DNA of 40,326 nt from Bacillota bacterium. GTDB lineage: Bacteria; Bacillota; Sulfobacillia; Sulfobacillales; Sulfobacillaceae. The translations under genes were made by a program, and so were the position numbers. Each line of letters opens with the position of its first letter. Position 1 is the first letter of the stretch. The stretch is from assembly GCA_021821465.1 (NCBI GenBank), contig JAKACM010000034.1, forward strand, positions 1 to 40,326, written 5' to 3'. This document shows, in pieces, positions 32,303-40,199 of the stretch. A model generated the notes under the pieces. That model was not told the DNA's origin. It saw nothing but the letters and a program-made list of their open reading frames with translations, and did no database searches.

Positions 32303-33652
32303 CTAGGACAACGCTTTCTTGATGAGATGACGGTACCACAGAAAGCTGTCTTTCAGGGTCCGTTCTTGCGTGGAATAATTGACGTGAACAATACCGAAGC
32401 GTTTGGAATAACCTAAGGCCCATTCAAAATTATCCATGAATGACCAGAGATAATAGCCTTGAATGTTCACATCTTGGGCCATGGCGTCTGCCACGGCCGC
32501 AATATGATCCGACAGATAGAGAATCCGCTCCGTGTCATGAATTTTTCCGTCTTCCACGACGTCTTCGTAGGCCGCACCGTTTTCCGTGATAATAAAGGGA
32601 GGAATGTCTTGGTAGTGCGTAGAGAGATCCACCAGCAATTTGCTCAAGCCTTCGGGAATAACCGGCCAGCCCATTGCCGTCACACGATCTTTAGAAGTAA
32701 TATGCACAACCGGCCACGGGGCTTGATCTCTTACAGGGGCTGCGATAACTTGCGCCGAATAATAGTTGATGCCCAAAAAGTCCAAGGGCTGGCGAATAAT
32801 CTCCATGTCTCCGGCAATGTCCGGGGGATTCACACCGAAAATCGTAGGCAGTTCGTCCGGATACTCACCTTTAAAGAGCGGATCTAAAAACCAGCGATTG
32901 TTAAAGACATCTTGCAACCCGGCTGCCTTTTGATTCTCCTGCGAGTGGTCTTTCGGGTACACCGGACTGAGATTCAGTGTGATACCGATCTTTGCATCCG
33001 AGCGCGTTGCACGCATAGCCATGGTGGACAGGGCATGGGATAACAAGACATAATGAGCGGCATCCACTGCCGCTTGGGCATTTTTAATGCCGGGAGCATG
33101 TTCGCCGGAAAAATGGCCCAAATAGGCTGTGCACCATGGTTCGTTATGCGTAATCCATTGTTTCACTCTATCGCCCAAAGCTGAAACCATCGTCTCGGCA
33201 TAATCGGCGAAGGCGTGGGCCGTGTCGCGATTTTGCCAACCTCCTTGTTCCTGCAAGGCTAAGGGGAGATCCCAGTGATACAGGGTAATAATCGGCGTAA
33301 TGTTGTGGCTTAAAAGAGTGTCCACCATCCGACCATAAAACCCGAGACCTTTGACATTCATCCTCTGTCGTCCGTCGGGAAAAATGCGGGGCCAGGATAC
33401 GGAAAAGCGGTAATGGGTGACACCCAAATTTTTCATAAGACTAAGGTCCTCTGAGTAGCGGTGGTAATGATCACAGGCTATATCGCCATTTTCGCCTTGA
33501 GAGGTTTTTCCGGGGGTGTGGGAGAAAATATCCCAGATTGAGGGACCTTTTCCGTCTTCTGTGACAGCACCTTCCACTTGATAAGCCGAACTGGCAACCC
33601 CCCATTGAAATGTCGGGGGAAAAAGTTTGAGTTTCTTCTCTAAAGTCGTCAT
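32303..33652 (-). CDS. GH1 beta-glucosidase/6-phospho-beta-glucosidase family
   Basis: 449 residues, the normal length for family 1 glycosidases. The N-terminal signature FPPTFQWGVASSAYQVEGA is clear, the acid/base catalyst sits in WITHNEPWCTAYLGHF, and the nucleophile in PPFIITENGAAYED. The sequences LWSFMDNFEWALGYSKRFG and FGINYYS-type LGINYYSAQV line the sugar site. The closing E-W-x-x-x-Y-x-x-R-F loop is of the non-phosphorylated sugar type (a Ser/Lys/Tyr set is typical of 6-phospho enzymes and is not seen). It hydrolyses beta-glucosides or galactosides in the cytoplasm, matching uptake by an ABC system. It follows the regulator gene by six bases. Confidence 0.95.
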   Translation of the reverse strand: MTTLEKKLKLFPPTFQWGVASSAYQVEGAVTEDGKGPSIWDIFSHTPGKTSQGENGDIACDHYHRYSEDLSLMKNLGVTHYRFSVSWPRIFPDGRQRMNVKGLGFYGRMVDTLLSHNITPIITLYHWDLPLALQEQGGWQNRDTAHAFADYAETMVSALGDRVKQWITHNEPWCTAYLGHFSGEHAPGIKNAQAAVDAAHYVLLSHALSTMAMRATRSDAKIGITLNLSPVYPKDHSQENQKAAGLQDVFNNRWFLDPLFKGEYPDELPTIFGVNPPDIAGDMEIIRQPLDFLGINYYSAQVIAAPVRDQAPWPVVHITSKDRVTAMGWPVIPEGLSKLLVDLSTHYQDIPPFIITENGAAYEDVVEDGKIHDTERILYLSDHIAAVADAMAQDVNIQGYYLWSFMDNFEWALGYSKRFGIVHVNYSTQERTLKDSFLWYRHLIKKALS

Positions 33653-33658
33653 GAAATG

Positions 33659-34501
33659 TCAACGTCCTTCCCTAAGAGTCGATAAAGATGTGCGTACCGT
33701 GCTGTTGCGCCAGACAATCGTCGTGGGGATGGCTAAATGTTGCCGGGAATTTACCTGATTCTCCATTAAGTTTAGCAACATTGTGGCCGCCGCCTGACCC
33801 AATTGGTCCATGTCCTGCCTAATCGTGGTCAAGGAGGGGTAAGCAAAAGTCGCGGCGTCCACATCATCGAATCCTGTGACAGCAATGTCTCGAGGAATGT
33901 TCAGACCGTATTCCTGAAAGATTTGCATAGCCCCGATGGCCGAAAGATCTGATGAAAACAATACCACTTCGGGACGGTTCGTGAGCGTTAAGAATTGCTT
34001 GGCCGCGTCTTTGCCTCCTTCATAGGTAAAATTACCGTAGACAATCCATTGGGGAGTTGAAGAGAGTCCAACTTCCCAAAGGCCACTATGAAAGCCTTGC
34101 AACCTTTCCATGGCAGGCAATAGGTTCAAGGGGTCATAGGCAAAACCAAAGCGCCGGTAACCTTTGTCATAGAGCTGTTTGATTAATTCTTGCACATCAT
34201 GGCGATTATCGGACATAACAGATGACGCGGACTTGCCGGTGAGGGTGAAATCAAGACCGGTGATGGGGATACCCAGTTGCAATAATTTTTCGAAGTCGGG
34301 AGGCCGACCAATCAGGAAAATGCCGTCCACGTCGCGGTGTTTGACTCTGTCTTCCAAACCCCATGTGTCAAAGGGATTACGGACATTGGTAAACATAAGC
34401 AAGTCATAGCCGTGTTCTTCGATTTTCCGGGAGAAGGCGGTCAGAATTTTGCTGATGAAAGGGTGGTCTTGAGCTTGGACATCCGCCGGTTGGGAATGGC
34501 G
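33659..34501 (-). pseudogene. LacI-family sugar regulator without its DNA-binding domain
   Basis: The effector domain is complete: HPFISKILTAFSRKIEEHGY, LLMFTNVRNPFD, DVDGIFLIGRP, VMSDNRHDVQELIKQLYDKG, RRFGFAYDPLN, VVLFSSDLSAIGAMQIFQEY, PRDIAVTGFDDVDAATFAYP and LTTIRQDMDQLGQAAATML. The usual N-terminal 60 residues (helix-turn-helix and hinge) are missing. In their place, on the same strand, lies an IS3-type OrfA start (34533-34633) in another frame. A frame from an ATG at 34576 could still give a HTH-less protein. It would bind sugar and perhaps dimerise but not repress. The beta-glucosidase gene follows by six bases, so this is probably the original local regulator, now disabled. Confidence 0.75.
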
Positions 34502-34532
34502 AACAACGTGGCAAACCGATCGAGAGTCATTT

Positions 34533-34660
34533 TCAGCGGTACACTTGCCTGCGATGCGCGCCGTGTTTCGCATCAATTTGACTGACCGTTTTGGTCTCTT
34601 TGACCATTTCCAAAGTTACTTGAGCCTTGAAGGTCGCGGTATTTTTTCATGGCTTGGCCA
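34533..34660 (-). mobile_element. IS3-family OrfA 5' fragment
   Basis: The minus strand reads KKYRD in one frame, then FKAQVTLEMVKETKTVSQI and DAKHGAHRRQVYR, stop. F-K-x-x-V-x-L-E..K..K-T-(V/I)-x-x-(I/L)-x-x-x-(H/Y)-(G/N)-V-H-x-x-Q-(L/V)-Y-x-W is the helix-turn-helix start of IS3-type OrfA transposases. Only about 40 codons remain, with a frameshift after KKYRD. It lies directly against the truncated LacI-type regulator and probably removed its DNA-binding part. Confidence 0.65.
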
Positions 34661-34803
34661 GTGTAACACTAAAGTGCCTCCCGGATTGTCTAAATTTCCG
34701 GGACCACTTATAGCTTGATCCCTGTTCTCACCACCTAATGATGACACGCGAACCGCGGAAACCGTTCCTCGCTAATGGCATTAAAACCGAACGAAGTTGA
34801 GGA

Positions 34804-35121
34804 TTAAAATACCGCCAAACACAATGCCCCGCCTCCGTAAAGCCACACCAAAAATCGCGCGGAGATGTGTGATGTTTTCCGATACACCCAGATACTGATG
34901 AAGAGAATCGCGAGCAAGATCGCGTTCGCGGCGTCAATCCCCCACGAATAGTGAGTGTGATAGAGGGTTACTTGTATCACAGCGACAAGCCACAGCCCCC
35001 CGCCGGTCATCAATAACATCGCAAGTAAATTCCGTTCGAAGTGCGTATGAATAACGCCCCAATAGTTTAACGCAATGGGAATCAATGCTATGGGAACAAT
35101 GATCAGTTCCGCATTTATCAT
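34804..35121 (-). CDS. small four-helix membrane protein, possible immunity protein
   Basis: 105 residues from ATG 35121 with GGAGGGAG six bases upstream. There are four hydrophobic segments: LIIVPIALIPIALNYWGV, NLLAMLLMTGGGLWLVAVIQ, AANAILLAILFISIWVY and ARFLVWLYGGGALCLAVF. No charged motif of a transporter is seen. It lies 110 bases after the Gly/Ala-rich peptide gene in the same direction, separated by a hairpin. Immunity proteins of class II bacteriocins are often small membrane proteins next to the peptide gene, hence the suggestion; the sequence itself does not prove it. Confidence 0.6.
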   Translation of the reverse strand: MINAELIIVPIALIPIALNYWGVIHTHFERNLLAMLLMTGGGLWLVAVIQVTLYHTHYSWGIDAANAILLAILFISIWVYRKTSHISARFLVWLYGGGALCLAVF

Positions 35122-35187
35122 GGTCTCCCTCCAAACATCGTTTAGGTCCTTCATTCACAGTGACGGAAAGCTCTTTATCTTCTGTTG

Positions 35188-35213
35188 TTGGGGAATCCCG
35201 AGGAATTCCCCAA
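35188..35213 (-). terminator. hairpin between peptide gene and membrane protein gene
   Basis: TTGGGGAATCCC (35188-35199), GA, GGAATTCCCCAA (35202-35213): a stem of 11 to 12 pairs with one mismatch or G-T. No T-run follows on the minus strand, so it may only dampen read-through or stabilise the upstream mRNA, as often seen between bacteriocin and immunity genes. Confidence 0.45.
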
Positions 35214-35231
35214 AACAACCAGATTTAGAGA

Positions 35232-35459
35232 TTAAACGGGGCCATTGCCGAGCGCGTACCCACCAGCCACGGCGGCCACACCTAAACCGATGTCGGCCGC
35301 CCATCCCAGCGGTGTTATCTGAGCGCCGATGGCTGCGACTCCCACGGCAACTCCAATGTTAGCCATTCCCCATGAGGCGAGTCCGGTAAGAGCCCCACCA
35401 ATCCCGGTTTCTAAGTTTCCCCCGGCCAACTCTAATTCGTCGCCTAACAATTCAACCAT
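35232..35459 (-). CDS. bacteriocin-like Gly/Ala-rich peptide with GG-type leader
   Basis: 75 residues from ATG 35459, with AAGGAG about nine bases upstream (a TTG three codons earlier is less likely). MVELLGDELELAGG is an acidic/hydrophobic leader ending in Gly-Gly, with leucine at -4, as in peptides exported by C39-peptidase ABC transporters; the fit is partial, since the usual E at -8 is D. The 61-residue core (NLETGIGGALTG, SWGMANIGVAVGVAAIGAQ, then PLGWAADIGLGVAAVAGGYA) is neutral, almost free of charge, full of Gly/Ala and GxxxG motifs. That suggests a membrane-inserting class II bacteriocin; a circular bacteriocin precursor is the main alternative. No exporter or peptidase gene is in the window. 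Confidence 0.6.
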   Translation of the reverse strand: MVELLGDELELAGGNLETGIGGALTGLASWGMANIGVAVGVAAIGAQITPLGWAADIGLGVAAVAGGYALGNGPV

Positions 35460-35639
35460 CAGCGTCAACTCCTTAAAGTAATTTTACCAACGAATCGACG
35501 ATGGAACTATGATGAACTCGTGTCGACTCTTTTAATGAATTTCTACTCCTTCTTGCCCATTCCTTTTATAAGGGGGCGAAAATTAGAAAATCGTACAGTC
35601 GGACTGCTATAACTGGTTACCAATGCCTATGCGTCCCGA

Positions 35640-35743
35640 AGAGGGACTCGACAACACTACCCTTACACACCGCCAATGGCTAAAACCCTTGACTCATCAC
35701 AGTTTGCGACCTTGGCTGAGCATTAACGGCAAAACTCCAGTAT
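35640..35743. repeat. inverted repeat, left copy (104 bp)
   Basis: This segment, starting AGAGGGACTCGACAACACTA and ending AAACTCCAGTAT, matches the reverse complement of 40200-40303 at about 93-94% identity with no gaps visible. The first half is identical; the mismatches cluster in the last 50 bases. Both copies contain a conserved reading (HRQWLKP..HH.LRPWL.ING). Confidence 0.85.
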
Positions 35744-35928
35744 AACGTCAAGTATTGGGAAATCGGCAACGAAGTGTACGGTAACGGAACGTACGACGCT
35801 AATTGGGAACCGGATGCACACTGCCAGATCAGCCCCGGCGGTTCTCCCGTCTCTTTGGGAAACGAGCCACAGGGTACTTACGGATGCGGCCCCGAAACGT
35901 ATGCAAATAATGTGAAAGGATATATTGC
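35720..35928 (+). pseudogene. fragment of a secreted glycoside hydrolase (arabinofuranosidase-like)
   Basis: The frame reads KLQYNVKYWEIGNEVYG, NGTYDANWEPDAHC, then PQGTYGCGPETYANNVKGYI. YWEIGNE is the acid/base signature of clan GH-A enzymes such as alpha-L-arabinofuranosidases and endoglycosidases, with the catalytic Glu after Asn. The pair of cysteines fits a secreted protein. Only about 70 residues remain: the frame opens after a stop inside the inverted repeat and loses family character after KGYI. It is a fragment of a much larger gene, apparently cut by the rearrangement that created the repeat. Confidence 0.6.
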
Positions 35929-36295
35929 ATCCCGTCGAGGGATTTCTGCTGCAAATTGCTTGGCATACTCTCACCAAAGTAGGGTGTACTCAGCTCTGAT
36001 GGTAACTTGACATTGGCCTCAACAAACCGATATAGTGCCCTACGGCATACTGTGTCGCATAAGCGTGACCCAATCCGATTCCGCAGCGGCTCACATAGCA
36101 TCTTCCCAAGCCCTTATAAGCCATGCATTTACCGGACTGAACTAGTGATTACAGTTCACTCGGAGGGACCGGAAACCCACATCACGACTTCTTTTGGCAA
36201 AAATAATGCCATTGCGGGTCATAGTCTTGGTTTATTCTTGCATTGAGTTGAATAATAAAAGAGTTTTCGGTTTATCAGGCGGAGTTGAGTGGAAA
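35929..36295. other. intergenic, no gene recognised
   Basis: Contains the degenerate end of the hydrolase fragment and about 280 bases without coding signal. A promoter for the following gene may lie near 36245-36290 (AATAATAAAAGAG region), but no clear -35/-10 pair is visible. Confidence 0.35.
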
Positions 36296-36789
36296 ATGGG
36301 GTGGAAAGTCTTGTCGGAACGTGATGATACCACGTCACAGGAACGTGTGGGATGGTCGATGGGCCCTTTGAATCAATACGAACAAGAGTGTTCAGTAGGT
36401 GACGTTGACGATTTTTTTTCGCATTTAGCTTCATTATTAGACCATATCAGCAAAATTGAGATTGATCGTCCAAGTATCGAAGCGCATTTATCAAAACCGA
36501 ATCTTCGTGACGTGCATTTGTTAACCGCGTTCTCCGACATCGATGATTACATTTCAGTGACGGAAGATGTGTTGTTTACGGCATCCCAATTAAGCGTTAA
36601 ACCTTCTGTGGTTTCACGGCAGTTCCTGGTGGACTGGGTAACGGTGCACCTGAATTTGTGCTGGAGCGGTTAAAACCGGATGCTTGGCGAATTAGTGCTG
36701 AAGTTATGGAGGCATGGGATACCGACGAGTCGCATAGTGGGTCGCAGGTTTTTTGTGTAGTTCTTTGTGAGAGGGGATTCATTTCGTGA
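36296..36789 (+). pseudogene. unknown protein, frameshifted near its end (first gene of a pair)
   Basis: From ATG 36296: MGWKVLSERDDTTSQERVGW, then acidic helical sequence (VDDFFSHLASLLDHISKIEI, LLTAFSDIDDYISVTEDVLF). At about 36625 the coding character moves to another frame: GLGNGAPEFVLERLKPDAWR, then ISAEVMEAWDTDESHSGS and CVVLCERGFIS, stop at 36789. Merged, it is a soluble acidic protein of about 164 residues. Its restored stop overlaps a GTG (GTGA) of the next gene, like a toxin-antitoxin pair. No family is recognised. Either a real frameshift or a sequencing error in CTGGTGGACTGGG. Confidence 0.45.
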
Positions 36790-37222
36790 CAGAGAGTGAA
36801 CAATACAATTTATTAGACAAAGGTATGGAACTCGAATCAGTATCCTTGTTGAATAGAATGTCCGACGGTATGGGATGTTCTGAGTGCAGGAAATACCATG
36901 TAATTTCTCCCTACAGTATGGATTTAACTGGTGCAAGATATTAAAATCACGGTCAGAATCAGAATTAAAGGATCCCCACGAGATGCCATCCAATATTCGA
37001 CAGTACCTAGGGGATCGTGGTCTAATCTTTCCCACGGACGATGATGGGATCAAGTCTCCTTCACATTTCGCGAGTTCTGATGGCTTGATCGTTCTCGCGA
37101 ATACCTAACCAGCTTACCTGGGCCGCAAGGATTACCGAGTAGCTCTGCCACGGCGCAATTTATCCTACGATCACGTGGTCGATTTTGATGATACGATTAG
37201 CCACATCCTTGGGGGCAAGTGA
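36786..37222 (+). pseudogene. unknown protein with several frameshifts (second gene of a pair)
   Basis: GTG 36786, with GAGAGGGG upstream, starts a frame (TESEQYNLLDKGMELESVSL, then MGCSECRKYHV) that stops after 52 codons. A second frame continues with DPHEMPSNIRQYLGDRGLIF and SPSHFASSDGLIVLAN, and a third gives YLGRKDYRVALPRRNLSYDH, VVDFDDTISHILGGK and stop. Together they look like one protein of about 145 residues split by two shifts. C-x-x-C in CSEC is notable but alone. No family is recognised; the overlap with the preceding gene suggests a two-gene module. Confidence 0.4.
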
Positions 37223-37916
37223 GGTTGTATCTATAACCGTCTCTGACAACTTCGTCACTTGAGACAATTTCCTTTCGTCTCAATTCCGATGATTTTATCT
37301 TCGACTCCTATAATGGCAGCGCATCTGTTGATTTCCGAGTTTAAATTCGCCAAAATTCTTTGCCCGATGCATTATGATAGCCACTCTTCTTCGACGATGA
37401 TTTATGGCTTGGGCGTATGAAGAACGATCTTCATGTGATTATAGGGTTGAGTTTTTATTAGGAGCCATAAAGTGGCCTACGTCTTGCGATTTAACGTGAG
37501 GGCGAAGAGTGTAATTTCTGCCCTCAGATTGCCCAAAATTCACCCTAGCTTGTCTCCAGTTTTTATGGTCCGAATAGAATGAATTGTCGAGATGAAAAAA
37601 ATTCCGAGATGATGGTATCAGGAAAATCGGGATCCACTGTCGAAGAGATTGAATGTACGACATTCTGATTATGAGGAGGATCCTGATGGTTCGATTCGCG
37701 TCGCTCACCCGTTTTTTTCCAACGCACGGGCCGTGACGGCACTCCGAGGAAGTTTAACCTGGTTTGTGGGGGGCAATCTAGGTGGTAGCAGTTGACGTAG
37801 CGAATTGGCATTTGGTTGTGCTGATAGAAACTGGACGGAGGTATGTTACACTGGGAGAAAGAGAAAACATTAGTAGGGAATGTATGCGCGGTAATGAATG
37901 GGGAGGGCCGACGCCC
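37223..37916. other. 700 bases, mostly without a gene; possible protein fragment
   Basis: A plus-strand frame without a start at about 37610-37790 reads LSKRLNVRHSDYEEDPDGSI, then HPFFSNARAVTALRGSLTWF and stop; it looks protein-like and may be the end of a lost gene. The DarG-like ribosome site (GGGGAGG, about 37899-37905) and presumably its promoter lie at the right end. Confidence 0.35.
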
Positions 37917-38801
37917 ATGTTAATTTATGCTGAAGGTGACTTGCTCACCAGTCCCGCTCAAACCTTAGTCAACACAGTGAACCTTGTGGGTGTTATGGGT
38001 AAGGGGCTGGCTTTAAAGTTCAAACAAGTTTATCCAGATATGTTTACGGCTTACCAAACGGCATGTTCGACTGGCTTAATCGGCGTGGGGCGCCCTTGGC
38101 TTTATCGCACCCAAAGAAAGTGGATCCTGAATTTTCCGACGAAACGACATTGGCGACAACGAGCTACCATTGACGATATAGAGGCGAGCTTAAGAACTTT
38201 CGTCAATATTTATGCGGATGAGGGGATTATTTCCGTTGCGTTTCCAGCACTTGGGTGTGGGAATGGCCAGTTAGACTGGAACCAGGTACGTCCTCTGATG
38301 GAGCGGTACCTCAAGCCGTTACCCATCCAAGTTTTTGTCTACCCCCCGAACACCGCTATCGACTATCCAGGACATTGGGTTCCACAGGAAATTAAGGCAT
38401 GGCTAAGGTCGGAGCCGGGTGTTTTACCGATAAGCAAGGTGTGGGAAGACTTAATAAGCGCCGTGGACCTTCAGTACGAAATCGCCGTTGATGAAATGAT
38501 TCAACCGGATGGTAGTGGGATTCGGCGGCTTAAGGTAAAAGGTGTAACCAGTGAACCGATTGAATTGCTTGAGCCCGACATGGCCATACTTTGGGAGGAA
38601 ATTCGGAATCGAGGGGTCTTGCCGAAAAGCTATGTTATCAAGGAACATCCTGGTATAGGCGAGTTCGTATGGCGATGGTTACGCCACTTGCCATACTTGG
38701 AAGAAATCGTTACCTACTCGGCTATAAGACGTCCTGAACCGACTTTACAACTACGCGTTCCCCCTGCTGCAGAGGACTCTGTTCCCACGATAGCGTTGTG
38801 A
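37917..38801 (+). CDS. DarG-like macrodomain antitoxin with unusual C-terminal domain
   Basis: 294 residues. Residues 1-150 are a macrodomain of the DarG/ALC1-like type: MLIYAEGDLLTSPAQTLVN, TVNLVGVMGKGLALKFKQVY, then RKWILNFPTKRHWRQR with the lysine that attacks the ADP-ribosyl-thymidine bond, and SVAFPALGCGNGQLDWNQVR. Such proteins remove ADP-ribose from DNA and bind the DarT toxin. The C-terminal part (about 160-294: LISAVDLQYEIAVDEMIQP, GIRRLKVKGVTSEPIELLEP, LPYLEEIVTYSAIRRPEP) is not one I can match to the usual DarG toxin-binding domain. ATG 37917 was chosen because the macrodomain begins there. The stop overlaps the toxin start (GTGA). Confidence 0.88.
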   Translation: MLIYAEGDLLTSPAQTLVNTVNLVGVMGKGLALKFKQVYPDMFTAYQTACSTGLIGVGRPWLYRTQRKWILNFPTKRHWRQRATIDDIEASLRTFVNIYADEGIISVAFPALGCGNGQLDWNQVRPLMERYLKPLPIQVFVYPPNTAIDYPGHWVPQEIKAWLRSEPGVLPISKVWEDLISAVDLQYEIAVDEMIQPDGSGIRRLKVKGVTSEPIELLEPDMAILWEEIRNRGVLPKSYVIKEHPGIGEFVWRWLRHLPYLEEIVTYSAIRRPEPTLQLRVPPAAEDSVPTIAL

Positions 38802-39538
38802 AAATCGTGTCCAATGAGGGCTTGAATGACGCTGAAGAGATTTTAACCCATCTCAGGCATCTGGAGCCGGCTTTCGGTGCCCGGTCCTGGTGGACTCATT
38901 ATGGGTTCCACTTCACTGAATTGATGAACATGCCCTCTATCCTCAGGAGTAATGCGCTATATTCGCGGACTGAGGCGAAAGTGCGCAAGCTTGGCCATAA
39001 AGAAGTGGGCGATCCCTCTATTCTCGCTAAAACCGATGGAGAAATTTTGAACTCTGTACGTCTTTATTGGCGCCCACGCACCCCGATGTTATACCAGACG
39101 GAAGGATGTCGACAGCAATATCCATACGGTAATTCTTGTTCGATACCGGTTTACTTGTGCATACCAATGACTAACCTCGTTAAAACCTTTAAAGTGGAAT
39201 TCACCGATCGCAATGCAGCTTCCCCAAGCTATCAACGGGGGAATAGTGTCGAATTTGTCAAAGGTATGCCATTCGATGATATATACCATGACACGGTGTT
39301 GCCGTGTGATCGAAGAAGCGACATCATATCCCATCGCCAGGCCGAGATACTGGTTCCAAAGGTGTTGCCGCTGCCAGCGGATACCTTGCTGGTTATGCGC
39401 TCCGCGGCGGAGCGCATGTTAAAGGATAAACTGCCTCCTTCGGTGTTGCGAACATGGACTGACAAGATGCGAGTAGAGGGTCTCTGTTTTTCAAAAAATG
39501 GCTATTCGTGGAAAATGTCGAGCGACAGGACGATATAG
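38798..39538 (+). CDS. DarT-like ssDNA ADP-ribosyltransferase toxin (DUF4433)
   Basis: 246 residues from GTG 38798, overlapping the macrodomain gene by four bases. DarT landmarks are present: FHFTELMNMPSILRSNALYS near residue 45, VRLYWRPRTPMLYQ with the NAD-site arginine, PVYLCIPMTN, KVEFTDRNAASPSYQRGNS, and HRQAEILVPKVLPLPADTL with the catalytic glutamate. DarT links ADP-ribose to thymine in single-stranded DNA and stops replication. In known DarTG operons the toxin usually comes first; here the antitoxin does. The zero-frame end (SKNGYSWKMSSDRTI) looks artificial, and the protein seems to continue in the -1 frame. Confidence 0.88.
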   Translation: MKIVSNEGLNDAEEILTHLRHLEPAFGARSWWTHYGFHFTELMNMPSILRSNALYSRTEAKVRKLGHKEVGDPSILAKTDGEILNSVRLYWRPRTPMLYQTEGCRQQYPYGNSCSIPVYLCIPMTNLVKTFKVEFTDRNAASPSYQRGNSVEFVKGMPFDDIYHDTVLPCDRRSDIISHRQAEILVPKVLPLPADTLLVMRSAAERMLKDKLPPSVLRTWTDKMRVEGLCFSKNGYSWKMSSDRTI

Positions 39539-39750
39539 TCACGATATCATGGAATCCTGACGTGACAGTAACACAGACAGGTTCTCTGGCTTTGAAATTC
39601 AGGTTCGAAAACCTCAATAGCGGCACAGTGATTACTCCGACAGCGCAATGGGATGGAGTCAGCAGAGTTCGATTCAAGTCGTTAGGGTTTTCGAGGTGGC
39701 GCCTTACGGTATTTATTGATGACACGATAGCATTTTCTGGACCAATTTGA
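39493..39750 (+). CDS. C-terminal extension of the DarT-like protein in the -1 frame
   Basis: At 39493-39499 the toxin frame passes over A AAA AAT, a sequence of the X-XXY-YYZ type. From there the -1 frame is open for 84 codons to a TGA at 39750: KKWLFVENVERQDDIVTISW, NPDVTVTQTGSLALKFRFEN, then TPTAQWDGVSRVRFKSLGFS and LTVFIDDTIAFSGPI. The alternating hydrophobic pattern suggests a beta-sandwich domain. It lacks its own ribosome site. Either programmed -1 frameshifting makes a long and a short toxin, or a base is missing from the T5/A6 run so that one 330-residue protein is intended. Confidence 0.55.
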   Translation, partial: KKWLFVENVERQDDIVTISWNPDVTVTQTGSLALKFRFENLNSGTVITPTAQWDGVSRVRFKSLGFSRWRLTVFIDDTIAFSGPI

Positions 39751-40199
39751 CGTTGACGAGCGAATGAATCTGGCGATTGGGTGTGGTTCAACCAGTCCCA
39801 TTCTGCTCTCCGCTTACACGGGAACCCAAAACCTCTGCGACAGAGGACTTCACCACCTAAAGTGGGTCATCACTGCCCAGCCACGGGTTCGCCGTGCGTA
39901 ACGGCTCGCTCATTGGCCTTGGGCCCACCAGATTCCACCTTACAGTGGGCACCCTGCCAAGGACTTTCACCTGCAAGCTTCTGTACCTGCCAGTCGCATA
40001 ACAATCAACGCCGTCGGGGTTGGTCCGGTCAATTGGCTCAGCACATCATGGCTGATTATGGGATAGCCATACCTGTTCAGGATCAGGGTCAAAACATGTG
40101 TAGTTGGTGCCATTAGTCTGACTTGCACTACGGGAAAAGTGACTTCGCGAAATGGTAAGGTTACCCTCATCGGCAAGTCATTGCTAAGAGACGGATTTA
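39751..40199. other. no clear gene on the plus strand; minus-strand fragment
   Basis: A minus-strand frame (39967 up into the right inverted repeat) reads LRPWLDINGETPVLNPSLSN, then MRVTLPFREVTFPVVQVRLM and APTTHVLTLILNRYGYPIIS. The T-L-P-x-x-x-V-T-x-P-V-V-Q-V-R-L style suggests the beta-sandwich end of a secreted hydrolase, possibly related to the fragment at 35.7 kb, but this is not certain. Confidence 0.3.
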
